Shown piece by piece: positions 8,522 to 19,366 of a stretch of 64,000 bases of DNA (position 1 is the stretch's first letter; each line of letters begins with the position of its first letter). A program made the translations under genes and the position numbers. The notes below the pieces were generated by a model. The model searched no databases. It saw only the letters and a list, made by a program, of their open reading frames with translations, and had not been told where the DNA came from. The DNA is from Kroppenstedtia guangzhouensis (GTDB lineage Bacteria > Bacillota > Bacilli > Thermoactinomycetales > DSM-45169): contig NZ_BMEX01000005.1 of assembly GCF_014637345.1 (NCBI RefSeq), forward strand, positions 68,792 through 132,791, written 5' to 3'.

Positions 8522-10507
8522 TTATGCTCCCTCCGCTTTGAGTTCCAAGATCATATCCCTCAACTCCGCCGCCCGTTCAAATTGGAGATCCCTGGCCGCC
8601 TGTTTCATCTCTTTCTCCAGTCCTTCGATCAGTTGTCTCCGTTCTTTTCCACTCATTTTCTCCATGTCGGGGGCCACTTGATACGTTTCACTCTCTTCCG
8701 CCGCCTTGGTAGCTTCAATCACTTCACGAACGGCCTTGCGGATGGTCTGCGGCGTGATCCCGTGTTTTTCATTATGAGCGATCTGCACTGACCGACGGCG
8801 TTCCGTCTCATCAATCGCCTTCCGCATGGACTCCGTGATCCGGTCAGCATACATGATCACTTCCCCATTGGCATTGCGGGCCGCCCGGCCGATGGTTTGG
8901 ATGAGCGATCGCTCCGCTCGCAAAAAGCCTTCCTTGTCGGCATCCAAGATCGCCACCAGAGAAACCTCCGGCAGATCCAATCCCTCCCGGAGAAGGTTGA
9001 TCCCGACAAGAACATCAAACTCACCGAGACGAAGACTCCGCAGTATCTGCATTCGTTCAATCGTTTTGATGTCGGAATGCAGATACTGTACCTTGATCCC
9101 AGCTTCCTTGAGGTAATCGGTCAGATCCTCCGCCATCTTTTTGGTCAGGGTGGTGACCAGCACCCGTTCATTCCGCTCCACCCGCTTGTTCACTTCTCCG
9201 ATCAGGTTGTCGATCTGGCCTTCGATGGGGCGAACATGAATTTTGGGGTCGAGCAGACCTGTGGGTCGGATGATTTGCTCTGTCACTTCCGGGGTCTTCT
9301 CCAGCTCGTAGGGACCGGGGGTCGCGGAGACAAAGATCACCTGGTGCAACCGTTCTTCAAACTCTTCAAACTGCAGGGGCCGGTTATCTAAGGCGGAGGG
9401 CAAGCGGAAACCATGTTCCACCAGCATCTCTTTCCGTGAACGATCTCCTTTGTACATCCCGCCGATCTGTGGAATGGTGACATGGGACTCATCGATAATG
9501 GTCACAAAATCGTCAGGGAAGTAATCGAGAAGTGTATAGGGAGGTTCTCCCGCCTTTTTGCCCACCAGGTGCCGGGAATAGTTTTCAATCCCGGAACAGA
9601 AGCCGATCTCCTGCATCATCTCCATGTCATAGCGGGTCCGTTGCTCCAGCCGTTGAGCTTCCAACAGCTTGCCCTGGGATTTCAGAGCGGACAGGCGTTC
9701 ATCCAACTCCGCCCTGATCTCTTTCAGAGCTCGGCGCATCACCTCTTGCCGCGTAACATAGTGAGAAGCAGGAAAAATGGCGACATGCTCCCGATCTCCC
9801 AGGATCTCCCCGGTCAGCACATCGATCTCCCGGATGCGATCGATCTCATCCCCAAAAAACTCCACCCGGATCGCCTGTTCACTCCGGGATGCGGGGAAAA
9901 TCTCCAATACATCTCCCCGAACCCGGAAAGTTCCCCGGATGAAATTGAGGTCGTTCCGCTCATATTGGATATCCACCAGATCCCGCAGTACTCTATTGCG
10001 ATCCTTCTCCATCCCGACCCGCAAGGAGACCACCTGACTGCGGTATTCCTCGGGGGAACCGAGTCCGTAGATGCAGGAGACACTGGCCACAATAATCACA
10101 TCCTGTCGCTCAAACAGGGCACTGGTGGCGGAGTGGCGCAATTTATCAATCTCGTCATTAATCGAGGCATCTTTTTCAATATAGGTATCCGTCTGGGGCA
10201 CATAGGCCTCCGGTTGGTAATAGTCGTAGTAACTGACAAAGTATTCGACAGCGTTTTCGGGGAAGAACTCCTTCAGTTCCCCGCACAATTGGGCCGCCAG
10301 CGTCTTGTTGTGGGCGATCACCAGCGTGGGCTTTCCTGCCTGAGCGATGGTATGGGCGATAGTGAAGGTTTTCCCCGTTCCGGTCGCCCCCAGCAGTGTC
10401 TGATGTTTTTTCCCTGTCAGGAGGCCATCCGTCAACATCGCAATCGCTTTCGGTTGGTCCCCCTGGGGTTGATATTCGGAAACCAGGCGAAACCTGTTTT
10501 TAGCCAC
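8522..10507 (-). CDS. uvrB: Excinuclease ABC subunit B
   Basis: Loads onto damaged DNA from UvrA and recruits UvrC. About 661 residues. Walker A GATGTGKT (40-47), the aromatic beta-hairpin region [18 protein letters not shown], helicase motif IIDESHV, motif VI region [12 protein letters not shown] and a C-terminal UVR domain ([20 protein letters not shown]). The start is chosen as the GTG at 10507 because GAGGTGAT lies the right distance ahead; an ATG two codons earlier touches that site. First gene of the uvrBA operon, with an SOS box at its promoter. Confidence 0.97.
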   Translation of the reverse strand: MAKNRFRLVSEYQPQGDQPKAIAMLTDGLLTGKKHQTLLGATGTGKTFTIAHTIAQAGKPTLVIAHNKTLAAQLCGELKEFFPENAVEYFVSYYDYYQPEAYVPQTDTYIEKDASINDEIDKLRHSATSALFERQDVIIVASVSCIYGLGSPEEYRSQVVSLRVGMEKDRNRVLRDLVDIQYERNDLNFIRGTFRVRGDVLEIFPASRSEQAIRVEFFGDEIDRIREIDVLTGEILGDREHVAIFPASHYVTRQEVMRRALKEIRAELDERLSALKSQGKLLEAQRLEQRTRYDMEMMQEIGFCSGIENYSRHLVGKKAGEPPYTLLDYFPDDFVTIIDESHVTIPQIGGMYKGDRSRKEMLVEHGFRLPSALDNRPLQFEEFEERLHQVIFVSATPGPYELEKTPEVTEQIIRPTGLLDPKIHVRPIEGQIDNLIGEVNKRVERNERVLVTTLTKKMAEDLTDYLKEAGIKVQYLHSDIKTIERMQILRSLRLGEFDVLVGINLLREGLDLPEVSLVAILDADKEGFLRAERSLIQTIGRAARNANGEVIMYADRITESMRKAIDETERRRSVQIAHNEKHGITPQTIRKAVREVIEATKAAEESETYQVAPDMEKMSGKERRQLIEGLEKEMKQAARDLQFERAAELRDMILELKAEGA

Positions 10508-10537
10508 AGCCATCACCTCGTATTTGTCATCCGTTCC

Positions 10538-10578
10538 ATTATAGCACAACCTGATGGAAAAACAGGAACACCCGTTCC
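10538..10578 (-). promoter_or_regulatory. uvrBA promoter with LexA (SOS) box
   Basis: Minus strand: TATAAT -10 at 10538-10543 and GGAACGGGTGTTCC at 10565-10578, which fits the Gram-positive LexA/DinR consensus CGAACRNRYGTTYG at all but the outer bases. The box lies over the -35 region, as expected for repression relieved by DNA damage. Confidence 0.8.
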
Positions 10579-10586
10579 AAGAAACA

Positions 10587-10616
10587 TGAAAAAACCCCCC
10601 CGGGGCAAGGGGGGTT
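10587..10616 (-). terminator. Intrinsic terminator after ctp
   Basis: On the minus strand AACCCCCC-ttgcccc-GGGGGGTT runs into TTTTTT. The ctp stop codon lies at the base of the stem. Confidence 0.9.
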
Positions 10617-12063
10617 ACCTCATCTCTTTTTTCAACGTTTCCACGGCCACCCGAAGTTGCAAATCATTCTCCGGCTTGCGCAACATCTCGATATACGAAT
10701 CCTGCAACTTCATCGCTGTCTTACTGTCGACCACCCCGGTGACTGGCAATTTTTCGGTCCGTTGGTAAGCTTTGACGGCAGTTTCCGTCTGTTCACTGAA
10801 GTATCCGTCCGTCCGATCCGGCCGATAGCCCAACCCCTCCAGGATCAACTGCAAGTTCTTCACCTGCTGAGATGTCATGTCCCGTTTGAGGGTTTTATCC
10901 GGTTGGGGTGGAGTTGCGCTGTAATAGTCCGGAAGTTTCACCTTGACATCTGGTTTGATCCCTTTTTTATGAATCCAGTTCCCTTCCGGGGTCAACCATT
11001 TGGCCATGGTCAGTTTCAGATTGCTTCCGTCCTCGAAATCCTTCGCCGTTTGAACCGTCCCTTTGCCAAAGGTGGCCTCACCAACGGTTTTGTATCCGCC
11101 GGATTCCTTCAACGCAGCGGCCAGGATCTCGGAAGCACTGGCTGATCCCTTATCCGTCAGAATCACGATCGGATACTCTTTTTTCTCTTTCATTTTGGAT
11201 TTGTATTCAATGCGATGACCTGTCTTGTCTTCAGTCATCATAATTTTCTTTTGGTCAGGCACCAGTTGTTCACTGATTTCCACCACAGCCGGAAGCAACC
11301 CGCCGGGATTTCCGCGAACATCGATCACAAGCCCTTTCATGCCCTTCGATTCCAGCTCTTCCAACTCCTTCAGAAAATCTTTGGATGTATCTGTGGAGAA
11401 CTGGGAAATCTCAAGCTTTCCGATTTTTCCATCCAGCATATCCGCATGAACCGTTTCAATCGGGATCTCGTCACGGACCACTACAATCTTGAGAACTTCA
11501 CTCTGCCCGGGACGGGACACTTCCAAACGCGCTTTCGTCCCTTTGGGCCCTTTGATCTTGGAGACCGCCTCATTCAGGTCCATTCCCTCCAGACTGTCCC
11601 CGTTCACCTTGAGAATCTGATCCTCCGGCCGAAGCCCGGCCTTTTCCGCAGGAGAGCCTTTAAAAGGAGAGACGATCGTCACCTTTCCTTTCTTCATGGT
11701 GACTTCCGCACCGATCCCCTGGAAGGTGGAGTCGAGAGAGGAATGGAACTGTTTAGCCGTTTTTTGATCCATATAGGCGGAGTAAGGGTCGTTGAGGGAA
11801 TCCACCATCCCTCGGATCGCCCCGTCGATCAGCTTTTGATCATCCACCTCACCGATATACTGAGATTTAATCGTTCCGTAGGCCTCTTTCAATTTATTCA
11901 GATGATCCTCCAGCTCGGAGTTGCTGCTGACCCCGCTGAAGAATGAAGACCCCGTCGCCCGGGATAACAAGCCCCCGTCACCCACCACCACCGCCGTTGT
12001 CAGACTGCTGAACAGGACGGCAAAGACCACGATCAGGGCAACGGTACGTCCACGCATATACAT
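10615..12063 (-). CDS. ctpB: S41 family C-terminal processing peptidase with PDZ and peptidoglycan-binding domains
   Basis: Secreted or membrane-anchored serine protease of 482 residues. Order: signal anchor (8-28), N-terminal helical region, PDZ domain (about 110-195, [17 protein letters not shown]), S41 catalytic core with Ser309 in GSASASE and Lys334 in FGKGTV, then a C-terminal PG_binding_1 domain (about 400-470) that should hold it at the cell wall. B. subtilis CtpB acts in spore development; the role here is inferred only from family and position downstream of ftsEX and the M23 genes. The start ATG follows GGTGGTG. Its own terminator follows. Confidence 0.92.
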   Translation of the reverse strand: MYMRGRTVALIVVFAVLFSSLTTAVVVGDGGLLSRATGSSFFSGVSSNSELEDHLNKLKEAYGTIKSQYIGEVDDQKLIDGAIRGMVDSLNDPYSAYMDQKTAKQFHSSLDSTFQGIGAEVTMKKGKVTIVSPFKGSPAEKAGLRPEDQILKVNGDSLEGMDLNEAVSKIKGPKGTKARLEVSRPGQSEVLKIVVVRDEIPIETVHADMLDGKIGKLEISQFSTDTSKDFLKELEELESKGMKGLVIDVRGNPGGLLPAVVEISEQLVPDQKKIMMTEDKTGHRIEYKSKMKEKKEYPIVILTDKGSASASEILAAALKESGGYKTVGEATFGKGTVQTAKDFEDGSNLKLTMAKWLTPEGNWIHKKGIKPDVKVKLPDYYSATPPQPDKTLKRDMTSQQVKNLQLILEGLGYRPDRTDGYFSEQTETAVKAYQRTEKLPVTGVVDSKTAMKLQDSYIEMLRKPENDLQLRVAVETLKKEMR

Positions 12064-12261
12064 CCAAACACCACCTTTGATTACATCTCATGGGCAGCCG
12101 AGTCGGCATCCTTCTCCTCATGGAAGGGATCTGATGGGTCACCTGCAGTCAACCGCCCGGAACTGACGAGGGATTGATTCAATATATGACAAGCGAGCCG
12201 AGGTTAGTATCAGGTTCACTCTAGCAGAATTTACACTCCCGCACAAGGACGGACACTCACC
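12064..12261. other. Upstream region of ctpB
   Basis: No credible gene. It should hold the ctpB promoter, but no good -35/-10 pair could be assigned. Confidence 0.4.
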
Positions 12262-12292
12262 AAAAAGAAAAGCCAATGCGCCGAGGCATTGG
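12262..12292 (-). terminator. Intrinsic terminator after first M23 gene
   Basis: On the minus strand CCAATGC-ctcgg-GCATTGG (one unpaired C) is followed by CTTTTCTTTTT. It lies about 140 bases after the stop of the M23 gene; the stretch between holds nothing recognisable. Confidence 0.75.
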
Positions 12293-12433
12293 TTGTCGCG
12301 GTCATGGAAGTTGTGTTTCAAGTACGTTTTTGGCCGGTCGGGACGATTCCTTCGCTGTCGGCCTGAGATTTTCCGAGCGGAAACACACCGCACTCCCCCT
12401 GATTGTACTTTTCCAAAATACTTCCTGGAATCA

Positions 12434-13498
12434 TCACTCCAAGTATTTCAAGGGATTTTGCAATTGACCCTGTTTGCGAACTTCAAAGTGATTGTGAGGT
12501 CCGGTGGAATAACCGTTGCTTCCGATACTGGCAATCCCCTGACCTCTTTTTACATAGTCCCCTTTTTGAACCCGAACCGTGTGGGGATACATGTGGGCGT
12601 ACAGGGTGGTCAGTCCACTACCGTGATCCAAGATGATGATCCAGCCGTATCCGGAAGCAGGCTGACTCTCCAGGACAATTCCGTCTGCGGCGGCATAGAT
12701 CGGATCCCCAGCATTCCCTTCGGTGTCGATACCGGTATGAAGTTTGTATACACCGGTGACTGGATGAACCCGATACCCGTAGGGCGAAGTGATCCGGCGA
12801 CTTTTTCCCGGCCAGCTCAGGGGCCCCCCCGGATACTTGAACGATCCATTTTTCAGGGCGAGCAGATTCACACGCCGAACCTCTTTTTCTTGGATGTTCT
12901 CCTCTTCTTCGATCCCTGCCAAAGCCACTTTGCTTTTTTTTCGGTTCTCCTGCATTCGATTGTAGGTTTCTTCGGCCGTTTCGATTTCTTGCTCCCGTTT
13001 TTTGTTCAATTTCTCCAATTTTCTCTGTTGCCGCTTGATCTCTTTTTTCTTTGCAGCGATTTTTTCCATCAAGAGATGATCCTGTTTGACCAGAAGACTG
13101 AGCGTCTCAAAACGGGCCAGAAATTGGGACAGGGAATCGGATTCCAACAAGGTGCTCATATACCCCAGCTTCCCGCTTCGGTAAACGCTCTCGATGCGAT
13201 CATGAAATTGATTCTCCGCCTGGTTGAGAGCCTTTTGAACTTTTTTCATCTTTTGCTTGGCGGAAAATATTTCTTCGTTGGATTGATGGATCTGCTCGCT
13301 GATCTGCTCCATTTTTTTCTTTTCCCGATCCATCGTTTCCTTGGCTTCCCGAATTTCACCCTTGATCTCCTTCTTCTCCTTCCGGATCTCCTCCAGATCC
13401 TTCCAGGCCTTTTCCATATCTTCTTCCGCCTGCACATTCGGAATGCTGGAAAAGGCAAGGGTGAAAGCTGTCGCACCCGTCAATAACCTTCTTTTCAT
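12434..13498 (-). CDS. Coiled-coil M23 peptidase (EnvC/CwlO-like), copy 1
   Basis: Exported peptidoglycan hydrolase or hydrolase activator, 354 residues. A signal peptide ends near IPNVQA; a long Lys/Glu-rich coiled coil covers about 25-210; the LytM domain is at the C-terminus with HTGID and GPHNHFEV as metal-binding motifs. The second motif is HxH with Asn between, where HLH is usual. Downstream of ftsE-ftsX, such proteins are the usual partners that FtsX switches on at the division site or side wall. Start at MKRRLL, with a perfect AAGGAGG; the longer open frame runs into repeat sequence. A paralogue lies directly upstream. Confidence 0.88.
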   Translation of the reverse strand: MKRRLLTGATAFTLAFSSIPNVQAEEDMEKAWKDLEEIRKEKKEIKGEIREAKETMDREKKKMEQISEQIHQSNEEIFSAKQKMKKVQKALNQAENQFHDRIESVYRSGKLGYMSTLLESDSLSQFLARFETLSLLVKQDHLLMEKIAAKKKEIKRQQRKLEKLNKKREQEIETAEETYNRMQENRKKSKVALAGIEEEENIQEKEVRRVNLLALKNGSFKYPGGPLSWPGKSRRITSPYGYRVHPVTGVYKLHTGIDTEGNAGDPIYAAADGIVLESQPASGYGWIIILDHGSGLTTLYAHMYPHTVRVQKGDYVKRGQGIASIGSNGYSTGPHNHFEVRKQGQLQNPLKYLE

Positions 13499-13549
13499 CC
13501 GATCCCTCCTTCCTTCTGAGCCACCCGTTATTCCCCCACTGGAGAGGTA

Positions 13550-13664
13550 GTGATTTAGTGCGTTCTTGGACGATCGGGATTGGATTTCACATTCCGGCGC
13601 CAAAGCTCTGACGGGCCAAAGACGCTCCAGTCCTCCCTGTGACGACTTTTTCACAACGCTCCTA
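13550..13664. repeat. Palindromic intergenic repeat, family 1, copy B
   Basis: Shares GTTCTTGGA, CGGGATTGGATTTCACAT, CCTCCCTGTGA and GACTTTTTCACAACGCTCCTA with copy A. Its right end contributes the TAG stop (13662-13664) of the second M23 gene. Confidence 0.65.
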
Positions 13665-14798
13665 TTTCAGGTACCGCATCGGATTGGTATGTTCCCCGTT
13701 CTTCAATACTTCAAAATGAAGGTGAGGCCCGGTCGACCATCCGTTGTTACCCACTGCCGCGATGGCCTGTCCCCTGGATACGGACTGGCCGACGCTCACT
13801 TTGACATCCTGGGCATAAACGTGGGCATACAGGGTGGAGAGCCCGCCACCATGGTCAATCACGACAATGTATCCATATCCCCTCATGGGACGGGAGGCGA
13901 TCACCTTACCGGCGGCGGCGGCACGAATCGGGGTACCGAGGGGTGCACCGAAATCCACCCCCGTATGCATTTTGTATTGCTTTCGTACCGGATGGTAACG
14001 CATCCCGTAACCCGATGTGATGGAGGCGCCTTTCACCGGTTTCAAAAAAGCTCCCCCGTCATAAGTGCCGGAAGCTTCCGCTGTCCGCCCCGCCTCCTGC
14101 TGTTTGCGGACTAGCTCCCGGACCTGCTGACTCTCCTTTTCGTTCACTTCCTCCAGGTGTTCCTGCTCCTCGGCCAATCGGTTCAATTCTTTTTCAACCT
14201 GTTTGTACTCCTGAATCAGCTGGGCATGAAGTTCCCGCGCCTCTTTCTCCTTTTTCCGCCGATCAGCCAAAAGATGCTCAAAACTTTGCTTCTTCCGATT
14301 GAGTGCCACCCGGTCCCGTTGGTACCGTTCAACCAGATGCTGATCTCTTTGGATCACCATCTGGACAAACTTGAGCCGATTGAGGAACTCCCCCAGACTC
14401 TCCGAATTCAGCAAGGGTTCCACGTAAAACATCTCACCCTGCTCATAAAGCGTACGAACCCGGCCCTTATACCGTTGCTCCTGAATCTTCAGTTGCTCTT
14501 CTTTCTGTTGAAGATCCTTTTTCGTCTTCTTCAGCTTCTGTTCCAACTCATAAACTTCACTGCTCCGGTCTGCCAATTCCATCTTTTTTTGGTCGAGCTC
14601 GGCAAAAACCGATTTCAGATCCTTCTTTGTCGCGGCCTTTTCCTTCTCCAGCCTCTGAATCTCCTTATCCCGTTCCTTGATGTCCTGTTTCTTCTCCTGG
14701 ATCTCATCGGCACGGATGCTTCCGGGAAATAGGAGGGCAGCGGCCAAAATCAGGGACAATCCACCGCCGACCCAACGTGTGGAAAGGTTGCTTTTCAC
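13662..14798 (-). CDS. Coiled-coil M23 peptidase (EnvC/CwlO-like), copy 2
   Basis: 378 residues, a paralogue of the neighbouring M23 protein with the same layout: signal peptide to about residue 30 (GSIRADE), coiled coil of about 210 residues, then a LytM domain. Motifs HTGVDFG, YAHVYAQD and GPHLHFEV are complete, so the zinc site looks intact. Start GTG with AGGAGGGGG ahead. It lies 43 bases downstream of ftsX and is probably in the same transcript. The likely role is cell-wall hydrolysis coupled to FtsEX; this is known for the arrangement but not shown here. Confidence 0.9.
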   Translation of the reverse strand: MKSNLSTRWVGGGLSLILAAALLFPGSIRADEIQEKKQDIKERDKEIQRLEKEKAATKKDLKSVFAELDQKKMELADRSSEVYELEQKLKKTKKDLQQKEEQLKIQEQRYKGRVRTLYEQGEMFYVEPLLNSESLGEFLNRLKFVQMVIQRDQHLVERYQRDRVALNRKKQSFEHLLADRRKKEKEARELHAQLIQEYKQVEKELNRLAEEQEHLEEVNEKESQQVRELVRKQQEAGRTAEASGTYDGGAFLKPVKGASITSGYGMRYHPVRKQYKMHTGVDFGAPLGTPIRAAAAGKVIASRPMRGYGYIVVIDHGGGLSTLYAHVYAQDVKVSVGQSVSRGQAIAAVGNNGWSTGPHLHFEVLKNGEHTNPMRYLK

Positions 14799-14841
14799 TC
14801 CGTTTCCCCCTCCTGATTCTCCACTCCGGACCCACCTGCCG

Positions 14842-15741
14842 TCAGGTACGCAGGAACCGGCGGATGGAAATGAGACTTCCCCAGATCCCGATCATCACAC
14901 CCAACAGAGCGGTCAGCCCCGCCACCCAGAGAGACAGGGGCCACATCCCGAGCAGTTTGAAAAAGCTGTATGCTTTATCGGCGTCCAAAATCCGGACGAC
15001 GGCATTGTAACCGGCCAGAACCACAGCAACCGGGACGACGGAACCCAGCAACCCGATCAGGGTCCCTTCGATGAAGAAGGGCCAGCGGATAAACCAGTTG
15101 CTGGCGCCCACCAGCCGCATGATCTCGATCTCCCGGCGACGGGCGAAGATGGTCAGCTTAATCGTGTTGGAGATGAGGAAAGCCGCCAGCACCGCCAATC
15201 CCAATCCGAAAATGAAGACCACGTTGCGGATCAGACTCGACATATCGAGAATGCTGCGGGAGACCCCGCCGCCAAAGTCGGCATTATCCACTTGGTTCGG
15301 ATAATCTCTTTTGAGCTCCTCGGACAAGGATTCACTCTGACGGGGATCCTTCGCCATCACTTCCAACATGTCCGGAATGGGGTTGTCCTTCTCCAGACCC
15401 TCAAGGAACTTCTCATCCTCGCCGAACCATCCCTTCATCGATTCCAGGCCCTCTTGCTTGGAGATAAATTTCACACTCTCCACTTTCGGTTTTTTTTCGA
15501 TGCTGCTCTTCACCTGATCAATCTCATCACTGGAGATGGAGGCGTTCAGAAAGACCCGGATCGACACTTCCCGGTCCAATTCGGAAGCCATGTAGTTAAT
15601 ATTGAAGGCGAACACCAGGAAGAGTCCAAAAATCAACAGGGTAACACTAGCGGCACTGACCGCAGCAAAGGTCATCCAGTTGTTCCGGATCAAACTTTTG
15701 AAAGCTTCCCGGGTATGTCGCAACAAGGTGTCAATCCTCAT
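14842..15741 (-). CDS. ftsX: Cell division ABC permease FtsX
   Basis: 299 residues: cytoplasmic N-terminus ([20 protein letters not shown]), first membrane helix near 25-45, an extracellular domain (about 50-170) that contacts the hydrolase, then three further helices. It overlaps the end of ftsE by 11 bases and precedes two M23 genes, so ftsE-ftsX-hydrolase form one functional unit controlling septal or sidewall cleavage. Confidence 0.96.
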   Translation of the reverse strand: MRIDTLLRHTREAFKSLIRNNWMTFAAVSAASVTLLIFGLFLVFAFNINYMASELDREVSIRVFLNASISSDEIDQVKSSIEKKPKVESVKFISKQEGLESMKGWFGEDEKFLEGLEKDNPIPDMLEVMAKDPRQSESLSEELKRDYPNQVDNADFGGGVSRSILDMSSLIRNVVFIFGLGLAVLAAFLISNTIKLTIFARRREIEIMRLVGASNWFIRWPFFIEGTLIGLLGSVVPVAVVLAGYNAVVRILDADKAYSFFKLLGMWPLSLWVAGLTALLGVMIGIWGSLISIRRFLRT

Positions 15742-16417
15742 AGCCGTATTCCCCCTGCTGTTCGTCGCGGACGATCACACCCTGCTCCACCGCAATCACG
15801 CGTTTACGCATGGTGTTTACAATCTCTTTGTTGTGTGTGGCCATGACAACCGTGGTACCACGGGAATTGATCTCCTCCAGCAGGTACATGATGTCCCAGG
15901 AGTTTTCCGGATCGAGGTTTCCGGTCGGCTCGTCGGCAATGATAAAACTGGGGTTGTTCACCATGGCCCGGGCGATGGAAACCCGTTGCTGTTCCCCCCC
16001 GGAAAGCTGGGAAGGAAGAGCATTCATCCGATCGTAAAGGCCGACCAATTCCAGAACCTCCTGCACCCGACGCCGGATCTTCCGCTTGGGTGTCTCCACC
16101 GCTTCCATGGCGAAGGCAACATTTTCATATGCCGTCATATTGGGCAAAAGCTTGTAATCCTGGAACACAACACCGATCTTCCGGCGAAGATACGGGATTT
16201 TCCAGTCCCGCACCCGCTTCACATTCACCCCGTTGATCAGGATGACTCCATGGGTGGGACTTACCTCCCGGTACATCAATTTGATGAAGGTACTTTTACC
16301 CGCACCGCTGGGTCCGACCACATAAACAAAATCACCCTGGTCGATTTTCACATTGATTCCGTTCAGGGCTTTGACACCATTGGGATAAACCTTGTACACA
16401 TCATGCATCTCAATCAT
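15731..16417 (-). CDS. ftsE: Cell division ATP-binding protein FtsE
   Basis: ATPase partner of FtsX, 228 residues. Walker [10 protein letters not shown] (35-43), Q-loop VFQDYKLL, signature LSGGEQQRV, Walker [13 protein letters not shown] and the switch histidine in VVMATHNK. Start at [10 protein letters not shown] with GAGGGTGATCAC ahead; the longer open frame has no ribosome site. In B. subtilis cccB and prfB lie just upstream; here the arginine block intervenes. Confidence 0.97.
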   Translation of the reverse strand: MIEMHDVYKVYPNGVKALNGINVKIDQGDFVYVVGPSGAGKSTFIKLMYREVSPTHGVILINGVNVKRVRDWKIPYLRRKIGVVFQDYKLLPNMTAYENVAFAMEAVETPKRKIRRRVQEVLELVGLYDRMNALPSQLSGGEQQRVSIARAMVNNPSFIIADEPTGNLDPENSWDIMYLLEEINSRGTTVVMATHNKEIVNTMRKRVIAVEQGVIVRDEQQGEYGYED

Positions 16418-16533
16418 GTGATCACCCTCGTACGTATTGGGTTTTGACACGTGGTTCAAGTTCCGTCCAATCTCTATCGAATATGGTAGATTTAGATAGA
16501 AAAATTCGCAAATGAATGCCGGAAATCCTTTTT

Positions 16534-16539
16534 ATTATA
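16534..16539 (-). promoter_or_regulatory. Candidate -10 box for ftsEX operon
   Basis: TATAAT on the minus strand in an A/T-rich stretch about 117 bases upstream of ftsE. No convincing -35 could be matched, so confidence is low. Confidence 0.35.
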
Positions 16540-16614
16540 TCATCTACGTATTTGTTGTATATCATCTATATGAACTTTTCCAGAAATGAAGTTGTTATTG
16601 ATAGGTGGAGAACA

Positions 16615-16648
16615 GAAAAAACCCGCCGAAAAAATCGGGCAGGTTTTC
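16615..16648 (-). terminator. Intrinsic terminator after argH
   Basis: On the minus strand AACC-GCCCGA / TCGG-GGGTT with a T-rich loop, followed by TTTTTT, 14 bases after the argH stop. Confidence 0.85.
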
Positions 16649-16661
16649 AGTTCTTCACCTG

Positions 16662-18065
16662 TTAATATGAAACGGTGTCCAGCCAGCGAAGGGTTTCATC
16701 CAATTCTTCTTTTTTCTTGGCGATCATTTCCACCACCCGGTTCCGTGCAGTGCCGCTTCCAGCTTTCCGGGCGTCGACCACCTGTTCCACATCCAGCTTC
16801 GAATAGACATCTTCATCGATCAACGGGCAAGCATTTTTGAATTCCTCCAGAGTCAGATCCCTCAGGTGCCGTCCTTGCTCCAGACAGGAGAGAACCAGCC
16901 GGCCCACCACTTCATGCGCCTCGCGGAAGGGAAGACCCCGGGTCACCAGATAGTCCGCCAGATCCGTCGCATTGGTGAAGCCCTGTTCCGCGCTTTGCCG
17001 CATCCGCTCCTTGTCCACCCTCATCCCGGCCACCATCGGAGCCATCAGTGCCAGCGCTCCCTGCAAGGTGTCGACGGTATCGAAAATTCCCTCCTTGTCC
17101 TCCTGCATATCTTTGTTATAGGTCAGGGGGAGGGCTTTCAAAGTGGTGATCAAAGCCACCCAATGTCCTGTCACCCGTCCCGTCTTCCCCCGGATCAATT
17201 CCGGTACATCCGGGTTTTTCTTCTGAGGCATCATACTGCTGCCGGTGCAGAATGCATCATCCAGTTCGATGTAGCCAAACTCCTGGCTGGACCACAGGAT
17301 CAACTCCTCCGACAGCCGGGATAGATGCACCATGATCAGGGAGGACGCTCCCAAAAACTCCACCAGGTAATCCCGGTCACTGACCGCGTCCATACTGTTG
17401 TCATACATCCGATCAAAACCCAGCTCCTCCGCCACTAACTCCCGGCGGATGGGAAAAGTGGTGCCGCTGATCGCACCGGCCCCCAAGGGGAGGGTGTTCA
17501 CCCGCTTGTAGCTGTCAAACAACCGTTCCGTATCCCGCCCGAACATTTCAACGTAAGCCAGCAAATGGTGGGCGAGGCGGACCGGCTGGGCCCGTTGCAG
17601 GTGGCTGTAGCCAGGCAAAATAGTGTCCACATGCTCCTCCGCCTTGGCTACAAGAGCTTCGCGCAATACGTTCAATCCTTTAATCAAATCCAGTGTCCGG
17701 GCCCGGACATACAGATGCATATCCAGTGCCACTTGATCATTCCGACTGCGGCCGGTGTGGAGTTTCCCCCCCACTGGACCCACTTCATCGATCAGCAACT
17801 TCTCGATGTTCATGTGGATATCCTCGTGAGCTACGGAAAATTTCACTTCACCGGACCGAATTCTATCCCGAATCTTCCGCAATCCCTCCGAGATCGTCTC
17901 CGCTTCCTCCGCCGTCAGAACCCCACACTCCCCCAACATCCTCACATGGGCCAGACTGCCGCGGATATCTTCTTCGTACAGTTTTTGGTCAAAACCGATG
18001 GATGCGGTGTATTCTTCAACGAGTCGGTTGGTCGGCTTGGTAAATCGCCCGCCCCAGAGTTTCAT
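16662..18065 (-). CDS. argH: Argininosuccinate lyase
   Basis: Last step of arginine synthesis: argininosuccinate to arginine and fumarate. 467 residues, full length. The family signature [12 protein letters not shown] is present, as are [12 protein letters not shown] at the start, [13 protein letters not shown] and the catalytic-region motif [10 protein letters not shown]. It starts inside argG, overlapping it by 50 bases, so translation is probably coupled. A terminator follows immediately. Confidence 0.98.
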   Translation of the reverse strand: MKLWGGRFTKPTNRLVEEYTASIGFDQKLYEEDIRGSLAHVRMLGECGVLTAEEAETISEGLRKIRDRIRSGEVKFSVAHEDIHMNIEKLLIDEVGPVGGKLHTGRSRNDQVALDMHLYVRARTLDLIKGLNVLREALVAKAEEHVDTILPGYSHLQRAQPVRLAHHLLAYVEMFGRDTERLFDSYKRVNTLPLGAGAISGTTFPIRRELVAEELGFDRMYDNSMDAVSDRDYLVEFLGASSLIMVHLSRLSEELILWSSQEFGYIELDDAFCTGSSMMPQKKNPDVPELIRGKTGRVTGHWVALITTLKALPLTYNKDMQEDKEGIFDTVDTLQGALALMAPMVAGMRVDKERMRQSAEQGFTNATDLADYLVTRGLPFREAHEVVGRLVLSCLEQGRHLRDLTLEEFKNACPLIDEDVYSKLDVEQVVDARKAGSGTARNRVVEMIAKKKEELDETLRWLDTVSY

Positions 18066-19278
18066 TGAATGAGGGATCCTCCTTTTTCGGGTTCACCTTG
18101 GAATTGACCTCCGTCGGCAATCCCCATAGCTGAATAAAACCCACAGCCGCCTGGTGGTTGAAGGTGTCTTCGGGTGTGTAGGTGGCCAATTCTTCGCTGT
18201 ACAGAGAGTGTTCCGACTTCCGACCTGTCACCACAGCCTGCCCCTTGAACAAGCGGACCCGGACTGTCCCAGATACCGTCGCCTGGCTCTCCTCCACAAA
18301 AGCATTCAGCGCCTTCATCAATGGAGAGAACCAGAGTCCTTCATAGGCCAGCTCCGCCCATTTTCCTTCCACCACCGGTTTGAACCGGATCACTTCCCGG
18401 GTCTGAGTCAGGAATTCCAGCTCCCGGTGGGCGGTGATCAACGTCATCGCCGCCGGACATTCGTAAACTTCCCGGGACTTGATTCCCACCAACCGGTTCT
18501 CCACATGGTCGATCCGTCCCACTCCGTGTTTACCGGCCAATTGATTCAGTTCCGACACCAACCGGTGGAACGGCAGCTCTTTCCCGTTCAGAGAAACCGG
18601 CTTTCCCCGCTGGAAGGCGATCTCCACATCCTCCGGTTGATCCGGGGTCTTTTCCACCGCTGCGGTCCACTCGTATGCCCCTGCCGGCGGCGCCGCCCAG
18701 GGATTCTCCAGGACACCGCATTCACAGCTTCTGCCCCACAAGTTTTGATCGATGCTGTAGGGATTATCCAGATCCACCGGGATCGGGATGCCATGATTTT
18801 GAGCATAAGCGATCTCCTCTTCCCGGGACATGGCCCATTCCCGGACCGGGGCGATCACTTCCAATTCGGGATTGAAGGCTTTGACTGCCAGTTCAAACCT
18901 TACCTGGTCATTCCCTTTCCCGGTACACCCGTGGGCCACCGCCACCGCCCCCTCCGCTGTGGCCACCCGAACCAGCACTTCTGCAATCAGTGGGCGGGAC
19001 AGAGCGGAGACCAAAGGATACTTCCCCTCATACATGGCATTGGCCTTCAGCGCCGGCAGCAGATAATGTTCCGCAAACCATTTCCGGGTGTCCACCACCA
19101 GCGACTTGACCGCCCCCACTTTCAGTGCCTTTTCCTTGATAAAATCCAGGTCTTTTCCTTCCCCCACATCGAGAGCCACCGCCACCACGTCATATCCATA
19201 GTTTTCCTTTAGCCACTGAATCGCCACCGATGTATCCAGGCCGCCGGAATAAGCGAGAATCACTTTCCCTTTGCTCAT
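18016..19278 (-). CDS. argG: Argininosuccinate synthase
   Basis: Joins citrulline and aspartate with ATP. 420 residues. The PP-loop AYSGGLDTS is at residues 8-16; [15 protein letters not shown] and [14 protein letters not shown] are typical. The start is [10 protein letters not shown] with AGAGGTG ahead; the ATG eight codons earlier lacks a site. The C-terminal tail is longer than usual because it reads into argH. First gene of argGH, with a promoter and a candidate ArgR site upstream. Confidence 0.98.
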   Translation of the reverse strand: MSKGKVILAYSGGLDTSVAIQWLKENYGYDVVAVALDVGEGKDLDFIKEKALKVGAVKSLVVDTRKWFAEHYLLPALKANAMYEGKYPLVSALSRPLIAEVLVRVATAEGAVAVAHGCTGKGNDQVRFELAVKAFNPELEVIAPVREWAMSREEEIAYAQNHGIPIPVDLDNPYSIDQNLWGRSCECGVLENPWAAPPAGAYEWTAAVEKTPDQPEDVEIAFQRGKPVSLNGKELPFHRLVSELNQLAGKHGVGRIDHVENRLVGIKSREVYECPAAMTLITAHRELEFLTQTREVIRFKPVVEGKWAELAYEGLWFSPLMKALNAFVEESQATVSGTVRVRLFKGQAVVTGRKSEHSLYSEELATYTPEDTFNHQAAVGFIQLWGLPTEVNSKVNPKKEDPSFNETLGRAIYQADQPTR

Positions 19279-19301
19279 GGTCCGAACACCTCTTATAATC
19301 A

Positions 19302-19346
19302 TTCATCGTTATGTATTATTATACGGATCGATGAATAAAAAGTCCA
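19302..19346 (-). promoter_or_regulatory. argGH promoter with candidate ArgR operator
   Basis: Minus strand: -35 TGGACT (19341-19346), 17-base spacer, -10 TATAAT (19318-19323). The inverted repeat ATTCATCG/CGATGAAT (19302-19309 and 19329-19336) brackets the -10 and resembles arginine-box half sites (TGAAT with A/T-rich flanks). Regulation by an ArgR/AhrC repressor is inference. Confidence 0.6.
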
Positions 19347-19366
19347 CCCTTGATTTCGGGGTGGAA
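19336..19366 (-). terminator. Intrinsic terminator after the PEP-hydrolase-family gene
   Basis: On the minus strand TCCACCC-cgaaatcaa-GGGTGGA followed by CTTTTTA. Its right arm and T-tract contain the argG -35 box, so terminator and promoter overlap. Confidence 0.8.
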
